Source: Gnetum montanum | Lineage: Eukaryota; Streptophyta; Gnetopsida; Gnetales; Gnetaceae | Reading direction: 5' to 3' | Assembly (NCBI GenBank): GCA_015680685.1 | Contig: MNCI01003795.1 | Span: forward strand, 369,025 to 433,024 | Length of the DNA stretch: 64,000 nucleotides | In this document: positions 1-11,065 of the stretch, one piece after another | How positions within the stretch are numbered: position 1 is the stretch's first letter | How the letters are laid out: each line of letters starts with the position of its first letter | Position numbers and translations under genes: made by a program | Notes under the pieces: model-generated | What the model saw: the letters and a program-made list of their open reading frames with translations, nothing else | Told to the model about the DNA's origin: nothing | Database searches by the model: none

Positions 1-230
1 GGACATCAATTAGGGTAATTAATACTAACACTTAGAAAAATTATGCCAAAAATCATACGCCCTTAAGTATACCGGGATATTAAAACGAACATCCAACTAA
101 GTCATAGGACCCATCATTATAATTTTCAGGCACGATCACACAATAATAAATGATCTTTAATTAAGGCAAGTAGTAAGGTATAACTTGATTTCCTAAACAA
201 CCTTACTAATGTTGGCCCATGTGATTGCAG
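1..230 (+). other. Untranslated leader upstream of the third ORF (left edge)
   Basis: No coding content seen. This stretch precedes the third ORF of an Athila-like element cut by the window edge. It corresponds in position to the spacer between integrase and third ORF of element A (8745-11065). Its last 30 bases hold a splice branch point and acceptor, annotated separately. The rest of the parent element (gag and pol) would lie upstream, outside the window. Confidence 0.5.
202..230 (+). promoter_or_regulatory. Splice branch point and 3' splice site at the start codon of the third ORF
   Basis: CTTACTAAT at 202-210 matches the branch-point consensus and lies about 20 bases before GTGATTGCAG at 221-230. 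The ATG follows the AG directly. The same ATTGCAG-ATGGC junction occurs at 11059-11070 in element A, and TACTAAC lies upstream of the ORF in element C. Conservation in copies this diverged suggests the ORF was translated from a spliced subgenomic RNA, as reported for the envelope-like ORF of the barley Athila-type element Bagy-2. The donor site was not identified. Confidence 0.5.
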
Positions 231-2640
231 ATGGCCCCGAAATGCTCCCAGCAGAAGAGTCCGACCCAAGGTGGCGCCAAACAGCCTAGGAGAGGATGAA
301 GGCAAGTCCCTGCTGGACAACATAATGAACAGGAGGTGCATTCATTCAGCATCCATCAAGATGAACCTCCTACCAGATGATCCAGGCAGGCAGAAGGAGG
401 AGCTGGTGCGCCTGAACTGGGACAACAACTCACGTTGCCCCCGGAATGTGTTCAGGCTATCCACACGAAGTCCACAATTGCTTCGGTGATTGTGGAACTC
501 AAATTCAAGTCTTTTACAGAGTTCACTCCTGAGGCTGTTAGGGATCACCTCAAAGGGTCTCCCTTATGGCCCATCCTCTCTGAACAAGGTTCCTGGTACT
601 TAGGAGAAACGTACCTATTCTGGCATAATAAGGAGCAGGGCACCACAGTAAACATTGGTGGTGTGACATTGGATTTTTCTGCACAGGCGATTTTGGAAGT
701 GTTAAACCTTCCGAATTCAGGCCCCCACGTTGCTCGGTTATCCACCCGATCAGACCCTGATGTGCGAAAGGATTGGCTAGAAAGGGCTTATGGCAGAGAT
801 AAAGCTTTTGGTGAGCTGACCACGGAAGAGAGAGTTTATTTCAAAATCGGAACCTATCACCTCTTCCCCACAAAAGGTTTAAAAAGAATATCAACGTACG
901 TGGCAAGAGGATGTGCAGTGTTGATGGGAAAGGTTAACGCTAACCTTCCTCATCTATATTTGACGGAGATCCTAAGGCGATTCGAAGAACGGAAGACAGG
1001 AAAAATGGCACTCCCTTTTCCCTGTCTTATCAGAAAACTATGCCATTGGGCTGGGATTTGGGGATATACAAATGACATCCTCCGAAAAGCCCAAAATGCT
1101 TCTTACGCTGAATTGTTAAAGGTGCCAGCTCCAAGAAAGAGCACTGGCGAAGAGTTGGGACCAGATGAAGAAGATGAAGAACAAATGACTGAACCCCCTG
1201 CGACTCAACTTGCAAGACCCAGTCAACCTCCAGCCACAGGTCCCAGCCAACAACAAGAAGCAGGACCCGGCACAAGCCAGGATCAGCCACCGCCGCAAGA
1301 CTATAGACCATCGATGAACCATTTGAGGGCCATTGCTTAGATGGTCAGTTGGGGAAGTCGTGATGACGCCAATCTCTTCTGTGTCATTGATGATGCCAAC
1401 CAGCCTACGATTTCAGTAGATCACACAAGGGGTGAGTTGTCAATGCAAACAGGAGGAGGGGAAAGCAGATGGTGACAACAGATCTCTGGAAACGCAGCAT
1501 CTTTCCAAGTTCAGTTAGAGACTGGTGAAGGGGCCACTGTGGTGGTCATGCAACACCAGGATGTCGCGGGAGCAGCTGAGGTGGTTGCTGACCACATCAA
1601 AGAGTCTTGTAATGTACCTGTTGTGCCACCAACAGATCTTTCAAGAGCACAGGATGCTCAAACCATTGCCGGAACCTTAATGACTCCTGCTGAACATGAG
1701 GATGTATTGGACAGATTGCTTCAAACAGGACAAGTTTTAACGTCCCTGTTTGACATCCCCCAGGATGTAATGGTAATTCAATCAGACCTCATTTCGAAAA
1801 AGGGAAAACTGGTCATATCCGAAGTAAGGGCTGAGCATGCTAAGGCTGAAGTGCAGAAATTACAAGAGCAGCTCATCGCCTTACAAGCAGCACAGCGGGA
1901 TCCCTTGCGATTGGTCCCCGTAGACCAGTTAAACAATTTTAAAATCGAGCAACTAACCAAACTAATTGCAGAAAATAAGAAGGTGGCAGAAGAAAAGGAG
2001 ACGGCCACTTGGGATGCCTCCGTAGCAAAGGCGTAAACTCATGCGCATCTTAAGGCACTCAGGGCCTTGCAGGAAGAGAATAAGCAATTGGTTGCAGATA
2101 ACCTTCGGTTGACTTCTGTGGAGAAGCAAAAGAATGTTTTTGATGAGTACTTTCATCGGCTACAAGAACAATTCATTCGAGTCAACCAAAATGTAAGCCA
2201 TTTAGCCAGAGAAAATCAAACCCTCTCAATGGAGGAGGTACGCGCGATCTGACAGAAATTAGCCATCGAGATTAGTGCGTGGCAGAATGAGGCTAAACGA
2301 CATGAGAAGCTGAAGGAGCACTTCTGTGATTAGGTGGGGATGTATAAATAGATCCTGGAGAAGGAGATCCATATGGCCAAAGCTCAAATCAATAGTATCA
2401 GTGCCCAACACACTAATTGGGGGGTCATTATGGACACTTATGCCTATGCCCACCAGGCGGAAATTAAGAACCGGGACCTGCAGATTCAAGACTTAACTAA
2501 ATACATGGAGTTGGCAAACCTTCGATATGCCAACCTGGCCATGTTAACAGCAGGACACCCAAGGTCAGAGCTCGAGTAGCAGGTAGCTTCCACCCACATC
2601 AAATATGAAGCAGAATTTGCAGAACGAAAGAATTTGAAGT
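231..2640 (+). pseudogene. Third ORF of an Athila-like retrotransposon, copy 1 (best preserved)
   Basis: One reading frame runs from ATG 231 to about 2640 (about 800 codons) without a frameshift, broken by stops at 297, 378, 1338, 1473, 2034, 2250, 2331, 2349 and 2577. Most can be explained as CAG, CAA, CGA or TGG changed by one transition. The order is a basic N-terminus; a globular region (codons about 85-300) with motifs LWPIL, SWYLGETYLFW, VYFKIGTYHLFP and LPFPCL; a Pro/Gln-rich acidic linker (about 1160-1310); then a long Lys/Glu/Gln-rich, probably coiled-coil C-terminal half. The globular part resembles what plant annotations call a putative plant transposon protein domain; that is recollection, not a search. 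It sits where Athila elements have an envelope-like ORF, but no signal peptide or membrane segment is visible. Homologues lie at 11066-13830 (+) and 45158-48019 (-). Its function is unknown. Confidence 0.75.
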
Positions 2641-2644
2641 CGTG

Positions 2645-2984
2645 CACGAGGTCCAAGATGTGTACGGTTGATCAAGGAATCGGTTGCTCATCGCACTTAG
2701 GCTAGATTAGATTTCTTACCCTTTCCCTCATAGCTTAGCTTAGTTAATATTATTTTCCACTGCCATCAGGAGTAGCATTAGAATTAGAACACATCATACA
2801 CCTCATCTAGACTAAACCATACGTGACATATGAAAAACTAGTCTAGATGGGAAGACAACGAACTGCGACCTAAGGCTAACTATCTAGGTGCCACAACTAG
2901 TCCATCTACGGAGTTCAACCGGATCGCGCGTGCGACGATCGTTTTGTATGGTTGAGTGTAGGGGTACCTTGCCACTCATCGATT
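2645..2984 (+). repeat. LTR 3'-end fragment following third ORF copy 1
   Basis: This is homologous to 3110-3444 and about 14630-14970, sharing in order CCAAGATGTG, TACTCAT-like, AGGAGTA, CATCATACACCTC, GGGAAGACAACGA and a terminal CCACTCATC. It is GC- and CpG-rich while the other copies are decayed. The ORF joins it abruptly near 2640, so the ORF end, the purine tract and the LTR 5' part are missing, probably by internal deletion. Confidence 0.7.
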
Positions 2985-2985
2985 A

Positions 2986-3444
2986 GTAAGGTAGAATGAC
3001 AACGATTGGTTTTGAGTGTATAAGTGTAATCATTTGGTACTCCCAATAGAGTTCTTGCTTAGTTAACCTTGTAGCATAATACTTGGTAACCCGGTGATGG
3101 TTGCATGAGCCCAAGATGTGCAGAGAAAGCCAAGAATGGCTACTCATTGCCATAGGATTGAGTAGATATACATTTCTATCATCACATAGATCTAGATTTT
3201 ATTCTCACTTTCATTATGCTTGCACTTAGGAGTAACATGAGCCAACAACATCAAGATATCATATGCCTCACTTAGAGTTAAAAAATACACTTGTACTTCA
3301 CTAACTCAAAGTGGGAAGAAAACGATCATGAACTAATTATCAACTTCTAGCATACTTACATTATCTATCAACAGATTACAATCTAGTCATGTATGTGCAC
3401 TTGTAACTTGTATGGTAGAGTTTGGGATACCCAACCACTCATCA
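2986..3444 (+). repeat. 5' LTR of element A, truncated (3' half only)
   Basis: Matches 14505-14970 over its length, including GCATAATACTTGGTAACCC, ATCAAGATATCATATGCCTC and ATACCCAACCACTCATCA at the end. Its 5' 430 bases, including the TATA box, are absent. It starts right at the end of the preceding LTR fragment (2984), so two LTR ends lie head to tail. Confidence 0.8.
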
Positions 3445-3445
3445 T

Positions 3446-3465
3446 TGCCACCATTATCAAGGATG
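3446..3465 (+). other. Primer binding site of element A, tRNA-Asp type (decayed)
   Basis: It begins one base after the LTR end ATCA. Compared with TGGCGCCGTTGTCGGGGA followed by TG, 14 of 20 positions agree and five of the six differences are G-to-A. Element C has the same site in better condition (54961-54978), which supports the call. Confidence 0.6.
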
Positions 3466-3935
3466 TGTCAATGTTTGCTTAGTAGTTGATCCTACAAAGT
3501 TTTTTGTATTAAGAATCACAAAGTTTATCTTTCACATCTTTAATTATCTTTTTAACAAATACATACTTAAAAGTATCAAACATATAACATGGATTCTACA
3601 CTTAAGTAAAAGTCACCACCTATCAAAAAAACTAAAAAGAGTCATGACGAAAGATATGATGAAGAATATTCGAGTGTGCCCATGCAAACTAGAATTTCAT
3701 ATGCTCATATAGATGAATATTATCCTAATTTCACATTTATCTTCTACTAGGTTGAATAAATAAGGTGGATAGATTTGCAAGGCAATGTATTTTTTCCTCC
3801 TAAATGTTCAGCACCATTAATGCTACAAGCAACATTAATGAGGTTGAACCTTTACCATGGACAAGAAGGATATTATGTTACTAAACACATGGATAGGCCA
3901 TATTAACCCAAAAAAGCATAAGAAGGGATGCTACC
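3466..3935 (+). other. 5' untranslated region of element A
   Basis: AT-rich, between primer site and first gag-like reading. Short open stretches here show no protein-like content, and nothing else was recognised. Confidence 0.4.
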
Positions 3936-5760
3936 ATGAAGACAAGACATGAGAACAACAAAGAAAAGAAAGTACTTCACAATGTTGTCCTAGAAGAAAT
4001 AAATGATGATACATTCCTAATGGAGAAACTTCATCAAACTCATGAACCTTATTCACAAAAACCTATCATTTCTTTAGAGGAACTTGTCAAAATACAATTG
4101 TATTCAGCCCTTGCAAAAACATCTAGGATAGATGTAGAATACTCTAAACCTAGAAAGAGCTCAAGGCCTAGAGCATTCATAGAACCACAAGAGAATGAAT
4201 CACAAAGTCACAGAAGGAGAACTAGTTGACACTATTCTCCAACTGCTTCCTCTTTGTCCTTAAGATCATTAGTGGAGTTTGACAAGAGGGAATTAAGACC
4301 CAGAGACTATGATAGGAAAAGATGTAGGGATCATGAGAGACATGAATATCAAGAAAGGTATATGATGAAGAAGATGCTGATTATGAACAATGAAGAGACA
4401 GGATCAAACATGAAGAAATGTAAAGATATCATGAGCATCAAAGGGGTCACAACTAGAATAGAGTTTATGAACTCAAAGATCATGAAGAATCCCTACTAGT
4501 TATGTGTAGCATGATTAACACTAGAGAAGCAGTGTATATCCTTATTAGACACATAAGGAATAATTGTATCAAGAGACTAGACATGAATAGAATTTTCAAA
4601 TTTGAAGATGGATATATTGTAGATCCATAGCATCATCTTCAAGCATTGCATGATGCATTCACCCTTTAGAATATTGAGAATAATTAACAAAAGTTAAAGT
4701 TATTTTATAGAACACTCATCAAGGAAGTAGAGAGCTAGTACAAATCCTTAGAATCATAATCAATCTAGAGATGGTATACCATTCTAGAGCTTTTCAATGA
4801 TAGATATAAAACCTATTCAAGAGTTTCCAATTAAGGAAACAAATCCAAGAATGGAAGCAAGGGACACATGAATCCCTTGATGCGATAGTGAAAAAATATT
4901 ATTCTTTACTACATAGATGCCCAGGCCATGGATTTTCACAAAAACAACAAGTAGGCATATTATTAATAGGCTAAGGAACAAAAGTAGAGAAACTCTTAGG
5001 TTATATGCCCAAGGTCGATTATAAAAAATGATAGCTCATCAAATTCAAAGACTAATAGACCAACTGGCCAAAGAAGAATAAAAATTGAAGATGATAGAAT
5101 CAATTGAAGAGTACAACCAAGATCCAACAATAAGGAAAAGAGATATTAGAATGTGTGATTAATAATAAGATGAAACTTTGGAGGATTTCATTCCAAAGAA
5201 GACTCTACCCATTAAAAAATTGGTCAATGACATCATGAAAAAGGTAGAGAAAATGTGAAACCTAGTAGATGAGAAATTGACTATTACACTTAAGATAGTA
5301 AAGGAGAAAACTGAAGAGGCCCTAAAAAATAAAGAAAGAAAGAAAAAAAGAGATAAAAAATGATAGAATTACAAACATAAAAAAAATTTCTATAGTTGAG
5401 GAATTAATAGACTCTATTTTGGAAGATGAAGAAAAATGAAAAGTGTGCCAATATAGGCATCCTAAGGAATGTTATTTAATCATGGCCACTTGCAAGAGTC
5501 TGGGGCATACACATTCAATCTAAAATTCATTAGGAAAAAAAATTCCAAGATGACTAACCTACCCACAAGGTAACTTCTAATAACCTTATCAACTCTCATA
5601 CTATCCAAGAAGAGTCTATCCTCAATCACAAGGGCAATACCAACAGTAATGGCAAAAACCACAACCATGAGAAATGTCACTACCAAGGTAGCAATATCCA
5701 TATAGGCAACCTGATCCTTATGGACATTACATTCAATGTGACATCCCATTCCTAGATGTT
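3936..5760 (+). pseudogene. gag: gag of element A
   Basis: Structural capsid/nucleocapsid polyprotein of a Ty3/gypsy element. A charged, Arg/Lys/Glu-rich N-terminal part lies at about 3936-4500. The capsid-type core is at 4820-5040, with W-x-QG-x-ESLD-A, then YY-x-LL-x-RCPGHGF and a following leucine-rich helix, the usual retrotransposon gag pattern. Near 5437-5473 there is a zinc-knuckle remnant, [C]-x2-C-x3-H-x3-C, whose first Cys codon is now TGA. After it comes a Pro/Gln/Tyr-rich tail (5580-5750). It is broken by many stops and shifts. The same knuckle with the same spacing is in element C (53057-53092). Confidence 0.65.
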
Positions 5761-6719
5761 AATGCAAACATTGAATATATGGTATATTAAACATTAGGCA
5801 TAAGATGATAACATGTCAAATATCAAATATATGCAACATTTGACATTAAGCGTAAAGAAGATAACATGGAAAATACAGAAGAAAAATAGAAGAATGATTT
5901 ATTGATGTGGAATAGTGTGTCTAGATTATCCTCTAAGAGTTTTCCTTGGGATTTTTTTCCTTCTATATCTATCCCTTAGAGGCAATCTAACATGGCCACC
6001 ATGATTAGGCCTATAAATGTCTAGAAGGAATGGCCAGTCCTCTTCCCATCCCAACTCACCCAACACCCATTACTCACCTTTACCAACTCATCAACTCCAT
6101 GCTGATATGACCTCTATGTCCAAGTATAAATACCTTAGGTCAAATCCCTATAGGTCACCTCAAGAGACACATGTAATATTACAATATGCCTTTTAGTTCT
6201 TAATTACAACTCCCCTTTTAGGTACTATTATGATAATGATAAAAATTTTTATGAAGAGGCTTTATCTTTATTATGTAGTAGCATCATTTGGGAATAGGGA
6301 TGTTACATTCAACATCCATTCTCTATGGGAAATACTTTAGTTCATACTTCCTCTTACTAATATCCACCAGAGTATTACAAGCCCACTACTCCAAGAATGG
6401 ATCCAAATCATTATGCACATTAACCAAAAACTAGTTTATCAATCCAACTACCTAACTCTCTACCACTAGTTTATGCAAGGGAAACTACCAACACAACTGT
6501 AGTAAAAGAATGCTACTAGGGCAGTAACTACACAAGAGGATGTAATAATAAATGAACCTAGATCTAGGAAATTTTCATTTTTTAGAAAAAGTCTAGAAAA
6601 GGTTCAAATGATGGGAAATTCATCCACAAAAATCTCATCTACACATAATCCTTAAGGAAATACTAGGCTTTCATATTCTACAAATCTAGATTTAACCACA
6701 ATCATGCTCACTCAAACTA

Positions 6720-6860
6720 TCATACATTGGATTAAGGTAGAAGTACTTCCCAAGAAGAGAATAGATCCTAGGAGTTCCTTAGTATCTCTCCAAATACTAG
6801 GTCATAAATCATGCAAAGCTCTACTAGATTCTAGGTTAGGAGTAAATTAGAGAATGTTTT
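6720..6860 (+). pseudogene. Retropepsin-like protease remnant of element A
   Basis: Near 6770-6850 one frame reads VSLQILGHKSCKALLDS then R-L-G-V-N, matching the aspartic protease pattern of a beta strand, a Cys/Ala-rich turn and ALLD-x-G-A-x-VN in Athila and Tat proteases. The Gly after the catalytic Asp triad is lost. The reading stops at once and the RT N-terminal part is missing. The stretch 5760-6720 before it has only scattered gag-tail-like residues and many stops. Confidence 0.5.
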
Positions 6861-6889
6861 GAAAAAAATGTGTTGAAACTAATTTAAAG

Positions 6890-7560
6890 CTCAATTGGTA
6901 AAAGATCCATCTAATGGCCCAAGGTGGTATTATTCTAGAAAATAAATTATCTTAAAAATGAATAGAGGTAGATCTTGATAAAATAACAACTATTTAAAAC
7001 ATTATCCAAAGGCCATAAAATATTAGGGATATTAGATCATTCCTTTACCATATAAGAGATTATAGAAGATTCATTGATAATTTTTTAAAAATAAAAAAGC
7101 TGCTAGTAGAACTAACAAAGAAAGATGCACCATTCCAATGGATAGAACAGTGTAAGAAGGCATTTGAGACATTAAAGAAGAATTTTATTAAAATAGCAAT
7201 CCTTTGAGATCTAGATTGATCTAAGCCCTTCCACATTATGATAGATGCTTTAAAATATGCATTGGATGTAGTAATTACTCAACTTGATGATCAAAAAAGA
7301 CCATATTATGTACACTGTGCCATCACCAAAGAACAACTCAACTACACCACTATAGAAAAAGAGTTGATGGTTGTGATGTATGCACTTGAAAAGTTCAAAC
7401 ATTATGTACTTGCATATCCTATCATAGTGCCATCAGGTTTTTAATGGCTTGTGATACTACAGGAGTTTAACATCACAATGATAGACAAGAAGGGAACTAA
7501 AATATTCAAGCTAATCATTTGTCAAAACTAATATGGGAACCATAGGAATAGGATGAACCA
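6890..7560 (+). pseudogene. RT C-terminal end and RNase H of element A
   Basis: The RT finger and palm with the catalytic DD motif are missing: protease sequence jumps at about 6860-6900 to the RT end (GGIILE, then IEVDLDKI, then IRSFLYH-x2-DYRRFI-x-NF). RNase H follows with F-x-W, SKPFHIMIDALKYALD, then QLNYTTIEKELMVVMYALEKF in an open stretch at 7238-7444, and after it the tail WLVILQEFNITMIDKKGT in another frame with remains of N-I-Q-A-N-H-L-S-K-L. Only one RNase H domain is present, unlike element B. Confidence 0.8.
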
Positions 7561-7789
7561 TTTTCATATCAATTTCCTAATGAAAATTTATTTACAAAGA
7601 TAACAATGGTTGTCAACTCAATAGGTAATTCATTAATTATTGATTACATGACTTATATAATCATACAAGAGCTTCTTGTTGAGTGGAATAGGAAACAAAA
7701 GGAAAAATTCCTCCATAGAGTTAAATAATATATGAAAATTAATGGGAATATTTAAAATATATGTGCTAATGAACTAATAAGATGGTGCA

Positions 7790-8740
7790 TTCTAGAAGAG
7801 AGCCAACAAAGAATTCTATAAGATATACATGAGGGACCATATGGTAGTTGTTATGTAGGATGCAAAATAGCAATGAAGTTGATGATGGTAGGCTACTTTT
7901 GGCCTTCCATATTCAAGGATGCAGATAGATTCACTCAATTATGTGAAAGATGTCAACATAATGGATAACTAATGACTATGAATGAAGATCCTAAACAATG
8001 GATCTAGCCATTAAAGCCATCTAATATTTGGAGAATTAACTTTATAGGATTCATCACACCAATGTTCAATGGTAAATCATACATTATAGTGATAGTTGAT
8101 TATTGCATGAAGTGGGTAGAAGTAGCTACAGTCAAAGATTTTATAGCTAAAATAGCTATTAAATTATTTTAGCAATGTATGGTAAATAGATTTGGAGTAC
8201 CACACATGTTCATATTCCATAATAAAACACATTTTATAGGATCTACATTTAAAAAGCTAATGCAAGAACTTGGAATGAATCATAAATTAATGATGCCATA
8301 TCATCCCTAAGCCAATGGTCAAGTAGAAGTAACTAATACAGAAATCACAAAGAATCTTAACTAGAATAGTTAGACGATTAGAAAGGATTGGAGCACAAAC
8401 TGAAATGATGCTCTATGGACATATGGATCCACATGGAAACTTTCAGTAGGATACTTGCCTTATGAACTAGTCTATGAAGAACTTCCTATGCTACTAATCC
8501 AAGTAGTGCTACAAACCTTAGCTACTTCTAGTGAACTTGACCTAGATCTAAATTTAGCTCAAGTCTCATGAATCTTAACCTTTTAGAGAAAAATAGACTT
8601 GTAGCTCTAATGGGTAATAAAATACCTAAGAAATACTCCAAATGTAGGCATAATGCACAAATACAACAAGTGTCAATACAACTAGATAATAATGCTCTCT
8701 ATTACAATCCCAGTCATGTGCCATAAAAAGCTAAGTTCCA
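7790..8740 (+). pseudogene. Integrase of element A
   Basis: The zinc-binding HHCC region is at 7806-7965 (HEGPYG, MKLMMVGYFWPSIFKDA, then C-E-R-C-Q). The DDE core is at 8030-8350: the first Asp remains in VDYC-x-KWVE, the second is replaced (FHNKTHF where FDNGTHF is usual), and the Glu remains in NGQVEVTN. A C-terminal region with WTYGSTWK and YLPYELVYEE-like motifs runs to about 8740. There are many stops but the order is intact. It inserts element cDNA into chromosomes; this copy is dead. Confidence 0.8.
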
Positions 8741-8744
8741 AACC

Positions 8745-11040
8745 TTATGGGAATAACCCTATATCATCCATGAAACACACACATTAGGTGCCATGAAAAT
8801 CTATCACCCAACCAACCCATACAGTCTTATCTTGGTTATTATTAAACAATTCAAACTATTCTATGAACATCCCAACTCCTCTATGGATTCTACCTTATTT
8901 ACTAAATCATCCTAACTTGTTCCATCTTTTGGTTAACTATTTTTAATAATATTCATGAGGGTGTCTAGTTTGATACTCAGGCACTAAACATTTTTCTTTC
9001 TTATTAATTTTTCATATTCTTTATACTTTTTCTATTCTTTCTATATTTTTTATGTTCTTATAATCCTTTACTATTCTTATCATTTTATATGATCTTTTCA
9101 TCATCTTTCTTGTACATACTTTTATCTATTTTCCAATAAAGTGCAAATAAATAAAGCAAAATGTACTCTTAATAATGTGAAAATTGCCTTATATTATCAA
9201 AACATTAAAGAAATGATTCTATATACAATGATACAACATCATCCATCCATTTATTTCTAATAATAAGAGGTTCTTACCATGGTCATAATGATATTCTTTT
9301 CCCAATAAAACTAAAATAAATTTATGATCATTATGCCTAGTTAGAAATGTGAAGAAGTAAGTGGAAATGAAAAGGGTGTGACATCAAGAGGATTTGTGGA
9401 TTCTCTAAGGCTACTACTATAAGCCTTATCCTAATGTCAAGGTCATATTATTTACTTGAGTTCTAATGAAAAGTGAAAGTATGAATAAAATAGTTATTGC
9501 CTTACCATATCATTGGGAATACATGTTACCCATGCTTAAAGGTAATCCTCTAATAAGGTGGACATAGTAAAAACATAATAAATGCACAAAATAAATATTT
9601 GTGAGGGTCCCACTAGAAAGACATGTTACCAATGCCTATAGGTAGGAAACTTCTTAGAAATCTAAAAAATAATAAGGTGTGCTATTAATAAACTACTTTC
9701 TTAAACTTCATTACCAAGTGTTAATACTACTTGTAGCAATGGTAGTCTTATGGTTGTTATTTTTGGGATGATGCAATGCTATGTCATTGGTAAGTCGTAT
9801 GGACTTGGTTTGAATCTTGGATAGAAAGGCTAATGATTACTTTAATCATATCTCACACAAAAGAATTCATAATGCCTATGGTAAGACACTTTATGTTCCA
9901 ATTTCTCTAATCCCTTCTATGTCCATTTCACCTCATTAGTATCTATAATCATAATTTAATGGTTTTGTTCAATATAGTATTATTTTCTAATTCTTGCAAT
10001 ACTAGCATGTATGTTTTGCAAGATAGGTATGTTCTACATTCAACTCCTTGAGTACCTACGAACACTTGTAGGTGTGGTTATATAATGGCATTGAGGGTTA
10101 AAGCCTGATTTGGGAAGCATCCACTTGTATAACTCTTGTACTTCATACCTAAAGACCAATTTCATATCATCTTGTGCCTTTGAGATACTTTAACCATAAA
10201 TTTTTACTTTCTTAAGTTTCGTATATGATCATACTTTTGGCAATCCTCACTACCATCTCTTATACATCTAATTGAGACTTTTTGCCAAATATTCTTTCTT
10301 TATAATCTTTGATAGCCAAGTTTTCATAAATTTAAGCATCATATATGATCAAATACCCTTTAGAAAACTTCTACATATTTCAAACTATCCATTGGAATTA
10401 ATCTTTTCATCAAAAATTTTTGACAATGAAATCGTATTTATGATGTTGTAGGCTCTACGATGTTGTAACTACAATGTCACATCTATGATGCCACAGTGAC
10501 AAAAATATATATATATATGCACAAGAAGTTAGAAAATGTTTCATTTTCAAATTTCAAAGTAAGGGGAGTTCATGCTATTTTTCTAAGTCTCTAATGCCTA
10601 AACATCAAAGCGCCCTAACTTCCTCACTTTAACTTTGTTTTACATGATTTTCAAACCCTCTTAATCACAGAGTGACCAACTTAGTAGTGGGGGAGAGTAT
10701 AGAGTCAAATTGAGTCAAATGTTTCTAATGCTAAAAGAGTATATTAACAGTAAGAATAAAGAAAAAATAAGAATATTTTAATAAATCAATTAAATAAAAG
10801 CTAATGAACCTAAGTGATTATCCTAGCTAACCATTCAAATAAACAATGAACAAGGAAAGGATAACTATGAGAAGTCCTAATAATTAAAGAAATAATAAAG
10901 AAGAATGTATTTTTAAATTTTTCTGACTCTAAAATTATAGTAAGAGTCATAGGTAATAATAAGAATATAATTTAAAAAAAAGACCAATGATATGATAAGG
11001 AATATGAATACTAGAGACCTAATTAAATCCTTCCATAAGC
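8745..11040 (+). other. Spacer between integrase and third ORF of element A
   Basis: No protein-like reading on either strand. T-rich around 8990-9130. A (TA)n run at about 10505-10520. At 10440-10500 repeated CTACGATGTTGTA / CTATGATG-type motifs resemble the U3 motifs just upstream of the TATA box in the 3' LTR (14100-14160). Part of this spacer was presumably intron for the third-ORF transcript. Confidence 0.4.
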
Positions 11041-11065
11041 TTAAATAAATCTTTGATGATTGCAG
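11041..11065 (+). promoter_or_regulatory. 3' splice site before third ORF, copy 2
   Basis: TTTGATGATTGCAG runs directly into ATG at 11066, mirroring 221-233 (GTGATTGCAG-ATG). A candidate branch point CTTAAAT lies just upstream. Its retention in a heavily decayed copy suggests inheritance from the active element. Confidence 0.45.

Noticed and set aside
231-1340. Host protein-coding gene
   Set aside because: Present in three copies, each following integrase or preceding an LTR of the same lineage, so it belongs to the element.
5480-5749. Minus-strand reading with hydrophobic residues, apparently membrane-spanning
   Set aside because: Opposite strand of the Pro/Gln/Tyr-rich gag tail of element A; hydrophobicity is a by-product of the complementary codons.
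10500-10522. TA dinucleotide run as a regulatory element
   Set aside because: Short simple repeat in AT-rich spacer with no supporting context.
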